A stretch of 64,000 nucleotides of DNA from the NCBI RefSeq assembly GCF_003429005.1, contig NZ_QVQV01000010.1, forward strand, positions 1 through 64,000. The letters run 5' to 3'. Every line of letters begins with the position of its first letter. Position 1 is the stretch's first letter. The position numbers and the translations under genes are program-made. The notes beneath the pieces were generated by a model, which searched no databases, was not told the DNA's origin, and saw only the letters and a list, made by a program, of their open reading frames with translations. This DNA is from Paraburkholderia sp. DHOC27. GTDB taxonomy: Bacteria; Pseudomonadota; Gammaproteobacteria; Burkholderiales; Burkholderiaceae. Of this stretch, positions 18,225-26,599 are shown in pieces.

Positions 18225-19109
18225 ATGTTTGTGCATAACAAGCGATTGCAATATACCGTCCGCGTAGCGGCCCCCAATCCAGGTCTGGCTAATCTGCTAA
18301 TTGAGCAGTTTGGAGGACCGCAGGGTGAACTGGCGGCAGCCTGCAGATATTTCACCCAGGCGGTAAGTGAAGATGACCCGGGACGGCGAGACATGCTGTT
18401 CGACATCGCGACTGAAGAACTCAGCCACCTTGAAATCATTGGTTCGATCGTCGCAATGCTCAACAAGGGCGCGAAGGGTCAACTGGCTGAGGGTGTCGAG
18501 TCTGAAGCGGAGCTGTACCGTTCGCTCACGGCAGGCGGCAACGATTCGCATATCACGTCACTCCTGTACGGAGGCGGTCCTGCCTTGACCAATTCGGCCG
18601 GGGTGCCCTGGACAGCCGCGTACATTGACACCATTGGTGAGCCAACGGCGGATCTCCGCTCGAATATCGCTGCTGAGGCTCGGGCGAAGATCGTCTACGA
18701 ACGACTGATGAACGTAACCGACGATCCCGGCATTTCGGAAGCCCTCGGCTTTCTGATGACTCGCGAAATTGCCCATCAGAAATCGTTCGAAAAAGCGTTG
18801 CATTCGATCCAGCCAAACTTCCCTCAGGGAAAGCTGCCCGGGGTCCCCGAATACACCAACGTTTACTACAACATGTCAAACGGGCATGACGCTCCGCGTG
18901 GTCCGTGGAACGAAGGGCCAAACTGGGAATTCGTGGAAGATCCGCAACCGGCGGTCGATGGTGGTGACGGCCTAGCCACAGTTCAGGTTTCTGAACAGGA
19001 TGTCGAAGTCCTAAGCGCGATGGCGTCGCGAACGGCATCCGCAACCACCTCGGATCCCGTCACCGGGGCCGACCTTGGCGCCGGGCAGGAAGCGGTGGTG
19101 CAAAAGTAA
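18225..19109 (+). CDS. Manganese (non-heme) catalase
   Basis: Decomposes hydrogen peroxide with a dinuclear Mn centre. 294 residues, usual for the family. Ligands are visible: Glu in GPQGELAAACRYF, EELSHLEI (E-E-x-x-H), Glu in AEARAKIVYERL and the His of REIAHQKSFEKAL. The C-terminal lid is NVYYNMSNG followed by an acidic tail of about 60 residues. TCTGGAGAAATGCG places a GGAGA close to ATG 18225. It is followed by a small gene after 99 bp. The family call is firm; cytoplasmic location is inferred from the lack of a signal peptide. Confidence 0.95.
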   Translation: MFVHNKRLQYTVRVAAPNPGLANLLIEQFGGPQGELAAACRYFTQAVSEDDPGRRDMLFDIATEELSHLEIIGSIVAMLNKGAKGQLAEGVESEAELYRSLTAGGNDSHITSLLYGGGPALTNSAGVPWTAAYIDTIGEPTADLRSNIAAEARAKIVYERLMNVTDDPGISEALGFLMTREIAHQKSFEKALHSIQPNFPQGKLPGVPEYTNVYYNMSNGHDAPRGPWNEGPNWEFVEDPQPAVDGGDGLATVQVSEQDVEVLSAMASRTASATTSDPVTGADLGAGQEAVVQK

Positions 19110-19208
19110 ACGGCGTTGGCGGACCGTCGGCTGCAACGCCGGCTGCCTGCCCTCGCAGGACCCCGCGCAATGCGCATAGAGTGACACCAGAATATCTACC
19201 TCAATACC

Positions 19209-19550
19209 ATGTCCCTAGACACCATTCATGAGAGCGACTCTGCCACAGGAGCCGCGTTCGCGTGCGCGGTTGAACTCATTGCCGCATTCGAGAAAACGAC
19301 CGCGCTGAATCTGCAGGCCCTTGCAGCGTGGCTTCGCGGCCAGCACACCGTGATGGACGCGATGCTCTCCGCCTCTTCTTTGGCCGAGGTCATCGAACTT
19401 GAGTCCCTCCATCGTCAGGCGACAACCCGGAAAGTCTATGCGTACTGGCGTCGTGTAGAGGAGATTGCTGTGGAGACGTGTATCGGACTTCTCGTGCCAA
19501 TACCCGAAGCGTTTGGAACCATCCCAGGAATCGTTGGCGGCGGGGATTGA
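19209..19550 (+). CDS. Small helical protein, weakly phasin-like
   Basis: 113 residues, mostly predicted helix (ATGAAFACAVELIAAFEKTTALNLQ is positions 12-36). The stretch LRGQHTVMDAMLSASSLAEV resembles the regularly helical, Ala-rich pattern of phasins that coat polyhydroxyalkanoate granules. The C-terminus (LVPIPEAFGTIPGIVGGGD) is hydrophobic. The assignment is weak: no phasin-specific motif is certain. The preceding gene is the catalase on the same strand. Confidence 0.55.
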   Translation: MSLDTIHESDSATGAAFACAVELIAAFEKTTALNLQALAAWLRGQHTVMDAMLSASSLAEVIELESLHRQATTRKVYAYWRRVEEIAVETCIGLLVPIPEAFGTIPGIVGGGD

Positions 19551-19653
19551 GGTTCGATCGGGATGCGTAGTAAGAGCTAACCTTGGCCACCATGAGGCTT
19601 ATGCTGACGCGGCAGCCGCCGGAGTTTTTCCGTTATCCGGCGGCCGCTGTGTC

Positions 19654-19728
19654 TTAATGCCAGAACAGCGCAATCAGGATGATGATGGGAATCGGTACCC
19701 CGAGCATGTAAAGAAGAATCGAACGCAT
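19654..19728 (-). CDS. 24-residue single-helix membrane peptide
   Basis: Too short for usual gene callers. The minus strand encodes MRSILLYMLGVPIPIIILIA followed by LFWH and TAA. A strong AGGGAGG at 19733-19739 sits 4 bases before ATG 19728. One hydrophobic segment fills the peptide, with an Arg near the N-terminus and Trp-His at the C-terminus. It lies 34 bp downstream of the frameshifted membrane-protein gene on the same strand, so it may be co-transcribed. Function unknown; I infer a membrane stress peptide from size and setting. Confidence 0.7.
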   Translation of the reverse strand: MRSILLYMLGVPIPIIILIALFWH

Positions 19729-19762
19729 AGTAACCTCCCTGATTAGTAGACTGGGATTCAGG

Positions 19763-20640
19763 TCAGATCTGGCGTACCCGACCGCCATGGGTGGCAAGCA
19801 GGCTCGCGGAGAACGCTCCCATCAGAAGAGAAACAAACAGCCACAACGACGCGCCTATTGTCACTTTGCGTGCCTTGTCGGCGGCAGCCTTCGCAGCGTC
19901 ATCGAGCGCCGCGACCTTGTGTAAGAGATTCGAGTAGGTGGCCGTTACCCGAGCCTGTGCGGCAGCCGGCGAAAGGCCCGTGCGTTGCGCCACCACGCGA
20001 CCCAGATAAGCGGCATCTTCTGGTGACAGCTGGGCGCCCGCTACCGCGCTGTTCAGGAAGATGCGTGCCGCTTCCTGACGTGGGGACTCGCCGTTTGCGG
20101 CCGTCGGGGTTGCTGGGGGCGATGAACCCGCAGGCGAGCGGAACAGGGAGTCGACAAGGTAGCCGAGTGGCCAGGTATTGAGCGCCGCGTTTGCATTGCC
20201 ACGCAGCATCGTCGCGGCCGTTCCGTAACTGCTCTCACCAGCAGACGCCGCGGCAGCCTGGGTACCGGCACGCAGCGCGCCAGAAATGGCTGAAGTGAGA
20301 ATAGCAGCCGTTAGCAGTGTCGCTACGGCCCAGCTCAAAAAGCCGTGGCGGTATCACGGAAGTGCATTTCATTGGCGCTAACCGCAAGCCAGCGTCGGCG
20401 CAGCCGTCCAGCAAGATAGCCGCCAAGTCCCGACGTGAGGACCGAGGTAACGCAGACCCACACCACTGCAGCAAAGCCGAACGCCTTCGCGTTTGCGGTA
20501 CCCGAGGACCACGGTGAGAGTGCGGTCAGGCACAGGCCTGTTCCAAGTGTGAGCAAAATGAGGGCAAACGCGGCAGCACTCACGCCCCCTGCGAAGACGG
20601 CTCCCCATGAGACCGTGCCTTCGTGCTGATGAGTGAACAA
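19763..20640 (-). pseudogene. Membrane protein gene split by a -1 frameshift in a T5 run
   Basis: Two overlapping minus-strand frames make up one protein. The upstream frame (20640-20335) gives HQHEGTVSWGAVFAGG, hydrophobic segments and RDTATAF, then TGA. The downstream frame (to 19763) starts directly at LSWAVATLLTAAILTS and ends with a further membrane helix, about 290 residues in all. The join FLSWAVA is what related Burkholderia proteins show, as I recall. The switch lies in the five-T run at 20337-20341; six Ts would keep the frame. Either one T was lost (mutation or sequencing error) or ribosomes slip by -1 at GCT-TTT-TGA. No ATG or GTG opens the first frame; it starts at TTG 20640 or further up, where ATA 20694 follows GGAG. 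Confidence 0.7.
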
Positions 20641-20971
20641 CGTGGGGTTATCCGTTTCGAGCGGATAACCGGCGGGATTCTTGTTGTGGTTTATCGTGAG
20701 TCTCCATTCCCTTTTCGATGCTACTGGCTCGATGTGCCGACCTGGCTGGATACGTGGCGGGGCGAATAAACCGCATCACACAGGCGCATTTTCCGTTCCT
20801 CCGCCTTAAAGCTGCCCGATTGCCCGTGCGGTTTTCGCCATCCAGCGAGGAGCTACTGCGGGCCCGCTTCATGCGTAGGCGCTGAGATAACTGCAAATTC
20901 AGCCGTTTATCTCTGGAAAGTTGTTATGCCCACCTGACTATTCCGATCAAGTGTAGAGACCAGGAGAAGCC
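20641..20971. other. Divergent intergenic region
   Basis: It holds the leader of the minus-strand membrane-protein gene, including a short frame opening at ATG 20712 that could be its displaced N-terminus, and the promoter region of the plus-strand glycosyltransferase. No operator motif recognised. Confidence 0.35.
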
Positions 20972-21679
20972 ATGCTCGCCGTCATCATTCCCGCCCATAA
21001 CGAGGCCCACCTGATCGGCCTCTGCGTTCGCTCGGTGGTTGCAGCAAGTCAGCATCCCGCACTCGGGGCGGAGGAAGTCACGATTTTCGTGGTTGCGGAC
21101 ACCTGTACCGACGGAACCGGGCCGATCGCAGCCTCGCTCGGCGCGCAGGTGCTCGCGGTGGCGTTGCGCAACGTAGGGTCGGCCCGCGCGGCCGGTGCGC
21201 AGCAGGCTCTCGATCAGGGTGCCCGGTGGCTTGCGTTCACGGACGCCGATACGACCGTCCCGGCTGACTGGGTCGTGCAGCAGCTTCACTGTCGCGCGGA
21301 TGCGGTATGCGGAGTCGTCAGCGTTGAAAACTGGACCGGCCACAGTACTGCGGTCCGAGAGGATTTCGTCGCGACCTATCGTGATCGTGATGGCCACCGG
21401 CATATTCACGGGGCGAACCTGGGCGTGTCGGCTGCGGCTTACCGGGCGGTGGGCGGTTTCAGACCGCTTGCATCGAACGAGGACGTGGCGCTGGTCGATG
21501 CGCTCACGACAGTCGGCGCGAGCATTGCATGGAGCGCCAGCGTGCGGGTCGTCACGAGCGCGCGTCTGGATTCACGCGCGCCGGCAGGATTCGGCGCTGC
21601 TTTGCGCGCTGCAGGTCAGCGATTCGCCGCGCAGGTGACGCAAGAAGTCGTCATCACAAAGCCGCCGCAGGCAGCTTGA
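20972..21679 (+). CDS. Family 2 glycosyltransferase
   Basis: 235 residues, GT-A fold. The N-terminus VIIPAHNEAHLIGLCVRSV is the usual nucleotide-sugar entry strand and FTDADTTVP carries the metal-binding DxD. HGANLGVSAAAYRAVGGF followed by SNEDVALV matches the acceptor-side ED motif of family 2 enzymes. No membrane helix, so it acts in the cytoplasm or at the membrane face. AGGAGAAGCC precedes ATG 20972. The acceptor is unknown, as no other polysaccharide gene is nearby. Confidence 0.88.
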   Translation: MLAVIIPAHNEAHLIGLCVRSVVAASQHPALGAEEVTIFVVADTCTDGTGPIAASLGAQVLAVALRNVGSARAAGAQQALDQGARWLAFTDADTTVPADWVVQQLHCRADAVCGVVSVENWTGHSTAVREDFVATYRDRDGHRHIHGANLGVSAAAYRAVGGFRPLASNEDVALVDALTTVGASIAWSASVRVVTSARLDSRAPAGFGAALRAAGQRFAAQVTQEVVITKPPQAA

Positions 21680-21750
21680 ACAGTCTTAAAACTGTGAGTG
21701 ATCGTCACCGGCGGACTGGGCGGGGATATTTATTTCAAAGGAGACTTGCC

Positions 21751-22521
21751 ATGATTCGGGCCGCCATATTTGATATCGACGGAACGCTGGTTGACTCTGT
21801 CGACCTGCATGCGAGCGCCTGGCAGGAAGCGTTCGCGAAGTTTGGTCACGAGGTGACGTTTCAGGAGGCGCGAAGCCAGATTGGAAAAGGTGGAGACAAG
21901 CTTGTACCGCTATTTCTCGACGCACAAGCGCAACAGGATCACGGCGATGCGCTGGAGCAATGGCGCGGCGAGAGGTTCAAATCGAAATACATGTCGATGG
22001 TTCGTCCGTTTGCTGCAGTGCCGGAGCTGCTACAGCGGGTGCCCGATGCTGGCCTCAGGGTGGCCGTCGCATCGTCTGCCAAAGGGGACGAGCTTGATAT
22101 TTATCTCGAAATCGCGGGAATCGGCAAGCTGGTCGACGAGGTGACTTCGTCTGCGGATGCCAAAGAATCGAAACCGGCACCCGACATCTTCAAGGTCGCA
22201 CTAGAAAAACTCGGAATTCCAGCGACAGACGCGGTAGCGATAGGTGATAGTCCTTACGATGCGCAGGCAGCCGGAAAGATTGGAATGCGAACGATCGGGA
22301 TGCTGTGCGGCGGTTTCACCGAAGCGAGTCTTCGAGCAAGCGGCTGCGTTGCAGTCTATCCCGGCCCGGGGGCGCTTCTCGCCTGCTTCGATGACTCACC
22401 GCTTGCGGGGTGGCGTCGGCGAGGCGGCCAAAGCCACGCGACTTTGGATCCCGTCGTACCGGGCGGCACGATGTTTGCGCAATGCTTTGGCGGCACGCGC
22501 GCAGCCGAGCGGTCGAACTGA
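21751..22521 (+). CDS. HAD-superfamily phosphatase (phosphoglycolate phosphatase-like)
   Basis: 256 residues from ATG 21751 with AAAGGAGA upstream. All HAD motifs are present: nucleophile FDIDGTLVDS (residues 7-16), motif II Ser in VAVASSAKGDE, Lys in AKESKPAPDIF and acidic motif IGDSPYDAQAAG, with a helical cap after motif I as in beta-phosphoglucomutase and phosphoglycolate phosphatases. The domain should end near ACFDDSPLA (about residue 215); the remaining 40 residues are Gly/Arg-rich and look like read-through of a lost stop or frameshift. Substrate not predictable. Confidence 0.87.
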   Translation: MIRAAIFDIDGTLVDSVDLHASAWQEAFAKFGHEVTFQEARSQIGKGGDKLVPLFLDAQAQQDHGDALEQWRGERFKSKYMSMVRPFAAVPELLQRVPDAGLRVAVASSAKGDELDIYLEIAGIGKLVDEVTSSADAKESKPAPDIFKVALEKLGIPATDAVAIGDSPYDAQAAGKIGMRTIGMLCGGFTEASLRASGCVAVYPGPGALLACFDDSPLAGWRRRGGQSHATLDPVVPGGTMFAQCFGGTRAAERSN

Positions 22522-22626
22522 TGCTTCGAGGATTCTGGCGGCCCGCGCAATTCGGTCCGGTTCGTTGCGTAGGGGCGGGTTCATGTATCAATCGAGAATT
22601 TCAACCATATATAGGAGCAAATTGTA

Positions 22627-23160
22627 ATGGAAACCAGAGTGAGCGAGACAAAGTCCGGATCGGCCTCCCACGATGCATTGGCCTTTCTAGAAGCGGAACA
22701 TCGCGCTGTCGAGGAGCTGTTCAATGCGTTTAAAAATTCCTCGGAACATGACCTCGAACGGAAGGCTGCGCTCGCACAGCGGGCGTGTGAAGAGCTGTCG
22801 ATCCATACGATCCTCGAGGAAGAGCTGTTATATCCGGCAGCCGAAAAGGCGCTGCCGGGCAGCGACAAGATCGACGTCGACGAAGCCTATATTGAGCACT
22901 TTCTGGTCAAGACGCTGATCGCGAAGTTTGAGACGCTGAAGGCCGGCGATAAAGGATTTGATGCCACTTTCAAGGTGATGAGCGAAATGGTTGGGCACCA
23001 TGTCGAAGAGGAAGAGCAGGAGCTTTTCCCGGAGTTGCGCAAGACAGATTGCGATCTGCGCGGCCTGGGGGAAAAGATGGCGAAACGCAAGGCAGAGTTG
23101 CAGGCCAGGCTCGATGCGGTCGGGAGCAGATCGGTAGGTGACAAGACTGGATCGTTCTAA
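22627..23160 (+). CDS. Hemerythrin HHE-domain protein
   Basis: 177 residues. The HHE four-helix bundle ligands appear as LEAEHRAVEELF, SIHTILEEELLYP, IEHFLVKTLI and GHHVEEEEQELFPEL, giving five His and two Glu for a di-iron site. Such proteins bind oxygen, sense nitric oxide or take part in iron-sulfur repair. ATAGGAGCAAATTGTA places AGGAG 9 bases before ATG 22627. The C-terminal 35 residues form a basic tail. It lies between the HAD gene and a hypothetical gene on the same strand. Confidence 0.9.
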   Translation: METRVSETKSGSASHDALAFLEAEHRAVEELFNAFKNSSEHDLERKAALAQRACEELSIHTILEEELLYPAAEKALPGSDKIDVDEAYIEHFLVKTLIAKFETLKAGDKGFDATFKVMSEMVGHHVEEEEQELFPELRKTDCDLRGLGEKMAKRKAELQARLDAVGSRSVGDKTGSF

Positions 23161-23212
23161 TCGAACGCTTCGCCACGAGTTGCGAATTCTGACTGGAGCC
23201 GGAGGAGTGCGC

Positions 23213-23623
23213 ATGGACGACAGCCTCGAGAGACGTGCCCTTCTTCTTCACCTTGGCGACGTGCTCGAGGCGATCGCATGCGTGATGAAGTGCGTTGACA
23301 GGTTCAACACAGTCGGAGAAGCGGTGGCCCAGGAAGACTCCCTGACGGCGTTCCCGATTTTGCACACGGTCGACGCTGAAATGACGCCGCTGGAATTTGC
23401 AAGGAGTGCTGCCAGCGCATTCTTTCTATGGCCCAAGGCGCTTCTGGACGAGCGCCTTAACCAACCTCTTCTGGCCAACCTCGTGCAGCACGACCTGTTC
23501 AGCGGCAATCAAAGCGGTTGGGATGCCTATGTGGCTGAGTGCAGGCAACAGGTGCCGTGGTTCGGAGTCAATCTGGATGGGGTATCAGAGCCAAATCTCG
23601 AACCCGGCAACGCTGCCAGGTAA
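23213..23623 (+). CDS. Hypothetical protein
   Basis: 136 residues from ATG 23213, with GGAGGAG 6 bases upstream. It looks like a soluble helical protein (EAIACVMKCVDRFNTVGEAV; LDERLNQPLLANLVQHD). No domain recognised. The good ribosome binding site and GC-biased third positions support coding. It is co-directional with hemerythrin (52-bp gap) and exonuclease III (54-bp gap). Confidence 0.7.
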   Translation: MDDSLERRALLLHLGDVLEAIACVMKCVDRFNTVGEAVAQEDSLTAFPILHTVDAEMTPLEFARSAASAFFLWPKALLDERLNQPLLANLVQHDLFSGNQSGWDAYVAECRQQVPWFGVNLDGVSEPNLEPGNAAR

Positions 23624-23677
23624 CCGTCCGGATACTGATGGTGCCCGCAGACCTAGGCCGGTTAATGGAATCTCCGT

Positions 23678-24487
23678 GTGCCGAATCTCAGGATAGCGAC
23701 CTTTAACATCAACGGAATCCGGTCCCGGCTGCCCGCACTACTCACGTGGCTGCGGGAAGTGTCGCCAGACATTGTGTGCCTGCAGGAACTCAAAGCTACC
23801 GATTCAGCGTTTCCGGTCGCGTCGATCAACGACGCCGGATACGGCGCTATCTGGCACGGCCAAAGCGCATGGAATGGCGTGGCCATCCTTGCAAGAGACG
23901 CTGAGCCCATAGAAAGTCGGCGTGGTCTGCCGGGAGATCGGTCCGACAGGCAAAGCCGCTACATAGAGGCGGCCGTGTCCGGTTTGCTGGTCGGTTGCCT
24001 GTATCTGCCAAATGGCAACCCACAACCGGGCCCGAAGTTTGACTACAAGCTGGCCTGGTTCGCGCGTCTGCTGCAATATGCGCAGCGGCTCGCTGACAGC
24101 GGGCATCCAGTCATTCTCGCCGGTGACTACAACGTTGTGCCGACCGATGCCGATATCTATAACCCGCGTTCATGGGTCGACAATGCGCTCCTGCAACCAC
24201 AAAGCCGTGAATGCTTCAGCGAACTTCTAACGCAGGGATGGACTGACGCCATCCGCCACGTCCATCCTGACCAGCGGATCTACACCTACTGGGACTATCT
24301 CAGGCGCCGCCGGGGAGCGGGATTTGGCCTGCGCATTGATCATCTGCTGCTGAGTGACGTTGTCCTGCCGCGCCTTCGGGACGCAGGTGTCGATGCGTGG
24401 GTCAGGGATTTGCCCAATGCGAGCGATCACGCGCCCACGTGGATCGAACTCTCTTCCCCGAAGAAAACAAGCCGGCGCGCCCATTGA
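23678..24487 (+). CDS. Exodeoxyribonuclease III (AP endonuclease family)
   Basis: 269 residues from GTG 23678. It removes abasic sites and 3' blocks left by oxidative damage. Catalytic motifs: FNINGIRSR, LQELKATD (metal Glu), GDYNVVPTDADI (Asp and Asn) and NASDHAPTWIEL (the Asp-His pair). The residue SYxxD-like substrate loop is RIYTYWDYLRRRRG. A genome usually has more than one Xth-type paralogue, so this may be the accessory copy, which is why no symbol is given. Placement among peroxide-defence genes fits base-excision repair after oxidation. Confidence 0.92.
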   Translation: MPNLRIATFNINGIRSRLPALLTWLREVSPDIVCLQELKATDSAFPVASINDAGYGAIWHGQSAWNGVAILARDAEPIESRRGLPGDRSDRQSRYIEAAVSGLLVGCLYLPNGNPQPGPKFDYKLAWFARLLQYAQRLADSGHPVILAGDYNVVPTDADIYNPRSWVDNALLQPQSRECFSELLTQGWTDAIRHVHPDQRIYTYWDYLRRRRGAGFGLRIDHLLLSDVVLPRLRDAGVDAWVRDLPNASDHAPTWIELSSPKKTSRRAH

Positions 24488-24613
24488 TCGCGGAAGCCAT
24501 CGAAACTTCGCGGCACGGCAAACAGCTGACCGCACTGCAGCGTGGAACCACGCTCGCTACCGCTATCTCACGGCAAGCGAGCGTGGGTGGGACCAGCCGA
24601 CAAATACGCCGCG

Positions 24614-25018
24614 TTACTCAGCCCTCACCTCGATGCGGCGTGGGCGCGCTTCCTCACGCCGAGGGATGCTGAGTTTCAGCACACCGCCCTGCAGGTTGGC
24701 ATCGATCCTTGACGTGTCGAAGTGTTCGCTCAGGGTAAAGGCCCGCGCGAAGTACGGTGCGCGAATCTCCGCGTGATGTAGCCGCAGATCCCCAGGCGTT
24801 GGCACAACGGCTTGAGCCTCGATATATAGCCGCCCATCGTGGACGTTAACATCGAGCCTGTCGCGCGGGACACCGGGCAGGTCAGCCCACAGCGTAATGC
24901 CATGGCTGTCCTCGACAATATCCACTGCGGGCGTGATTGAGACACGGCGAGCGCTGTCCTGGTTGCGGCGGCCCACTTCGCCGTTGTCCTGCTTTGCGAT
25001 CTGCATGGCGTCGTTCAT
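24614..25018 (-). CDS. Hsp20 small heat-shock protein
   Basis: 134 residues, alpha-crystallin domain at about 28-125. Core strands: PAVDIVEDSHGITLWADLPG, DRLDVNVHDGRLYIEA, and the C-terminal GGVLKLSIPRREE carrying the IxI/V-like docking motif (LSIPR). It holds unfolding proteins for refolding by DnaK. It is the second gene of a two-gene operon: 15 bp separate it from the Hsp20 gene at 25034. Paired, non-identical Hsp20 proteins often form mixed oligomers. Confidence 0.93.
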   Translation of the reverse strand: MNDAMQIAKQDNGEVGRRNQDSARRVSITPAVDIVEDSHGITLWADLPGVPRDRLDVNVHDGRLYIEAQAVVPTPGDLRLHHAEIRAPYFARAFTLSEHFDTSRIDANLQGGVLKLSIPRREEARPRRIEVRAE

Positions 25019-25033
25019 GGCATCCTCCTCGTT

Positions 25034-25474
25034 TTACTGGACGGTAATAGCACGCGGCTTCGAGGCTTCGCGATTGCCGACGCGCACGGTCAGGCAGCCG
25101 TTCGAATAGCCCGCTTCAACCTTGTCGGAATCGGCGTTCTGCGGAAGCTCGATCACGCGCCGAAACTTTCCGAAAAACCGTTCGCTCGCGTACGACCGGG
25201 TTTCGCTGCCCGTGGCTAGCTCGGGCGCCTTCCGTTCGCCCGCGATCGTCAGTGTGCCCTTGTCGACGGTCACTTCAAGCGTGGCCGGATCAACGCCTGG
25301 CGCGAACGCGACGATGTTGATTGAATCATCCGTACTGCCGATGTTCAGAGGCGGAAAGGCATCGGTACGACTCGACCGGATGCTGGAGGGAAGATTGCCG
25401 AAAAGCGTCGACGTCTGCCGTTGCAGACGATCGAGTTCTCCAAACAGGTCGTTGCTAAAGTAGAAGTCACTCAT
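25034..25474 (-). CDS. Hsp20 small heat-shock protein
   Basis: 146 residues with the alpha-crystallin domain at about 40-140: FPPLNIGSTDDSINIVAFAP, LEVTVDKGTLTIAGERK, RFFGKFRRVIELPQNAD and NGCLTVRVGNRE. The N-terminal arm has FGELDRLQRQTSTLFG, typical of class A family members. It heads the operon with the Hsp20 gene at 24614. A candidate heat-shock promoter lies upstream at 25565-25593. Confidence 0.93.
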   Translation of the reverse strand: MSDFYFSNDLFGELDRLQRQTSTLFGNLPSSIRSSRTDAFPPLNIGSTDDSINIVAFAPGVDPATLEVTVDKGTLTIAGERKAPELATGSETRSYASERFFGKFRRVIELPQNADSDKVEAGYSNGCLTVRVGNREASKPRAITVQ

Positions 25475-25564
25475 GATTCAAATCTCCGATGGTGCGAAAC
25501 GATCAGGAGCATCCGCCTGCTGCTGCGGGACTGCACGCCGTAGTAGCAGGCCGTTGCGACGCAG

Positions 25565-25593
25565 AAATAGGTGCTGCAGATGGCAGTTTCAAC
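25565..25593 (-). promoter_or_regulatory. Candidate sigma-32 (heat-shock) promoter for the Hsp20 pair
   Basis: On the minus strand GTTGAAA (25593-25587) is followed, 13 bases on, by CACCTATTT (25573-25565). The sigma-32 consensus is CTTGAAA with CCCCAT-T at 13-17 bases. The -35 match is good and the -10 match is partial. It lies about 90 bp upstream of the first Hsp20 start. Confidence 0.35.
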
Positions 25594-25703
25594 ATCGGCG
25601 AAGCGAATATTGGGCGACTCCGGTTATAAAGAAACGGTTATGTTGAAACCCGGGCGATGGCCTCTATTTAAGGCGCGCGGTGAGTCTGCTGACGGAGGAG
25701 TAA

Positions 25704-26090
25704 ATGGAGTTCGACACTGACTGGATTACGCTCGGAAAACACCGTGTGCGCCTTCATGCGACCCGTGGTTTCCCGGCCGAGCGCCTGCGTGTGGTAGCGG
25801 AGATCGCGCGGGTGGCAATCGAGAGCAACATGAGTGCGCGTGCGCGACTGGTCGAGGTGGTATTCCGCGATCCGGATAGCTCCTATGAGGTATCCGTGGG
25901 GACCACGATGAACGAAGACCGGGCGTGCGCGGGGCCGGTTGAAGCGGCGCTCGCGACGGTTTTTGGTCTCACATCCGACCAGCTCACGCTGACCGTGAAG
26001 GTTGTGTCGCAGGATGAGGTGAACCTGAGTTTCGGCACCTACGAACGACTCCTTGCGCAGAAGATAGGGGCCACGGCGCCAATCCAGTAA
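25704..26090 (+). CDS. Hypothetical protein
   Basis: 128 residues, GGAGGAG 5 bases before ATG 25704. It appears to be a small alpha/beta domain (VRLHATRGFPAERLRVVAEI; EVVFRDPDSSYEVSVGTTM). No family recognised. It is divergent from the Hsp20 operon. Its last codons plus trailer (26054-26098) recur as a fragment at 30447-30491, so this gene, or a close copy, took part in local rearrangement. Confidence 0.7.
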   Translation: MEFDTDWITLGKHRVRLHATRGFPAERLRVVAEIARVAIESNMSARARLVEVVFRDPDSSYEVSVGTTMNEDRACAGPVEAALATVFGLTSDQLTLTVKVVSQDEVNLSFGTYERLLAQKIGATAPIQ

Positions 26091-26149
26091 TCGAGGCATT
26101 AGCACGGTGCCGCGAGGATGCATCCTGGAGGGGCGACTGGCCGCGCTGG

Positions 26150-26295
26150 ATGCACACGGCACGCAGCCACATGCAGCGGCAACAGACCGGAGATCTTTTG
26201 CGGCAGATCCAGAAGCTCGAAATGGTGGGGCAGTTATCAAGTGGTGTTGCGCACGACTTCAACAACTTGCTGATGGCGATCATCGCGAATCCCAA
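26150..26295 (+). pseudogene. Histidine-kinase H-box fragment
   Basis: The frame encodes LLRQIQKLEMVGQLSSG followed by VAHDFNNLLMAII, the dimerisation and phospho-accepting (His in VAHDFNNLL) segment of hybrid sensor kinases. No PAS region precedes it and no ATP-binding domain follows. At 26296-26299 the sequence switches abruptly into a copy of the Crp-type gene. It is a remnant of about 45 residues. Confidence 0.65.
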
Positions 26296-26298
26296 TTA

Positions 26299-26424
26299 CA
26301 GGAGCAGAACCGGCTTCCGTTCAAGCCATCGTGCAATGCGCAGGGTGAGGCCTTCCGGCTCGATCCACGCATCGTTTATGACGAGATTGAACGCATAGGT
26401 GCACTCCATCGTGCGCTCCTGTGT
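26299..26424 (+). pseudogene. Duplicate fragment of the Crp-type gene at 3471
   Basis: This 120-bp stretch aligns base for base with 4041-4160. Shared words include GGAGCAGAACCG, GCCATCGTGCAATG and GCCTTCCGGCTCGATCCACG. Translation gives GEAFRLDPRIVYDEIERIGA, against GEAFRLDPRFVFEEIERRGS in the fuller gene. It begins inside that reading frame, without a start codon, and ends after CHLRALI with a stop at 26443. The fragment is fused directly to a histidine-kinase piece. Frequent Crp-type paralogues in Burkholderiaceae could be the donor instead. Confidence 0.85.
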
Positions 26425-26599
26425 CATTTACGGGCGCTCATCTAGCCGGTGGCCCAGAAAGCCCTGTCTGGTACTTGCACAACTTATCGGCCACACGAGC
26501 ACTGGAAGTTGGTTGCGAACTGATCTACACCGACATGATTTGCCGCGCGGGATAAGCGCGGCTACGAACAGGCACCGCGCCTGGCATCGAAAACTGATG

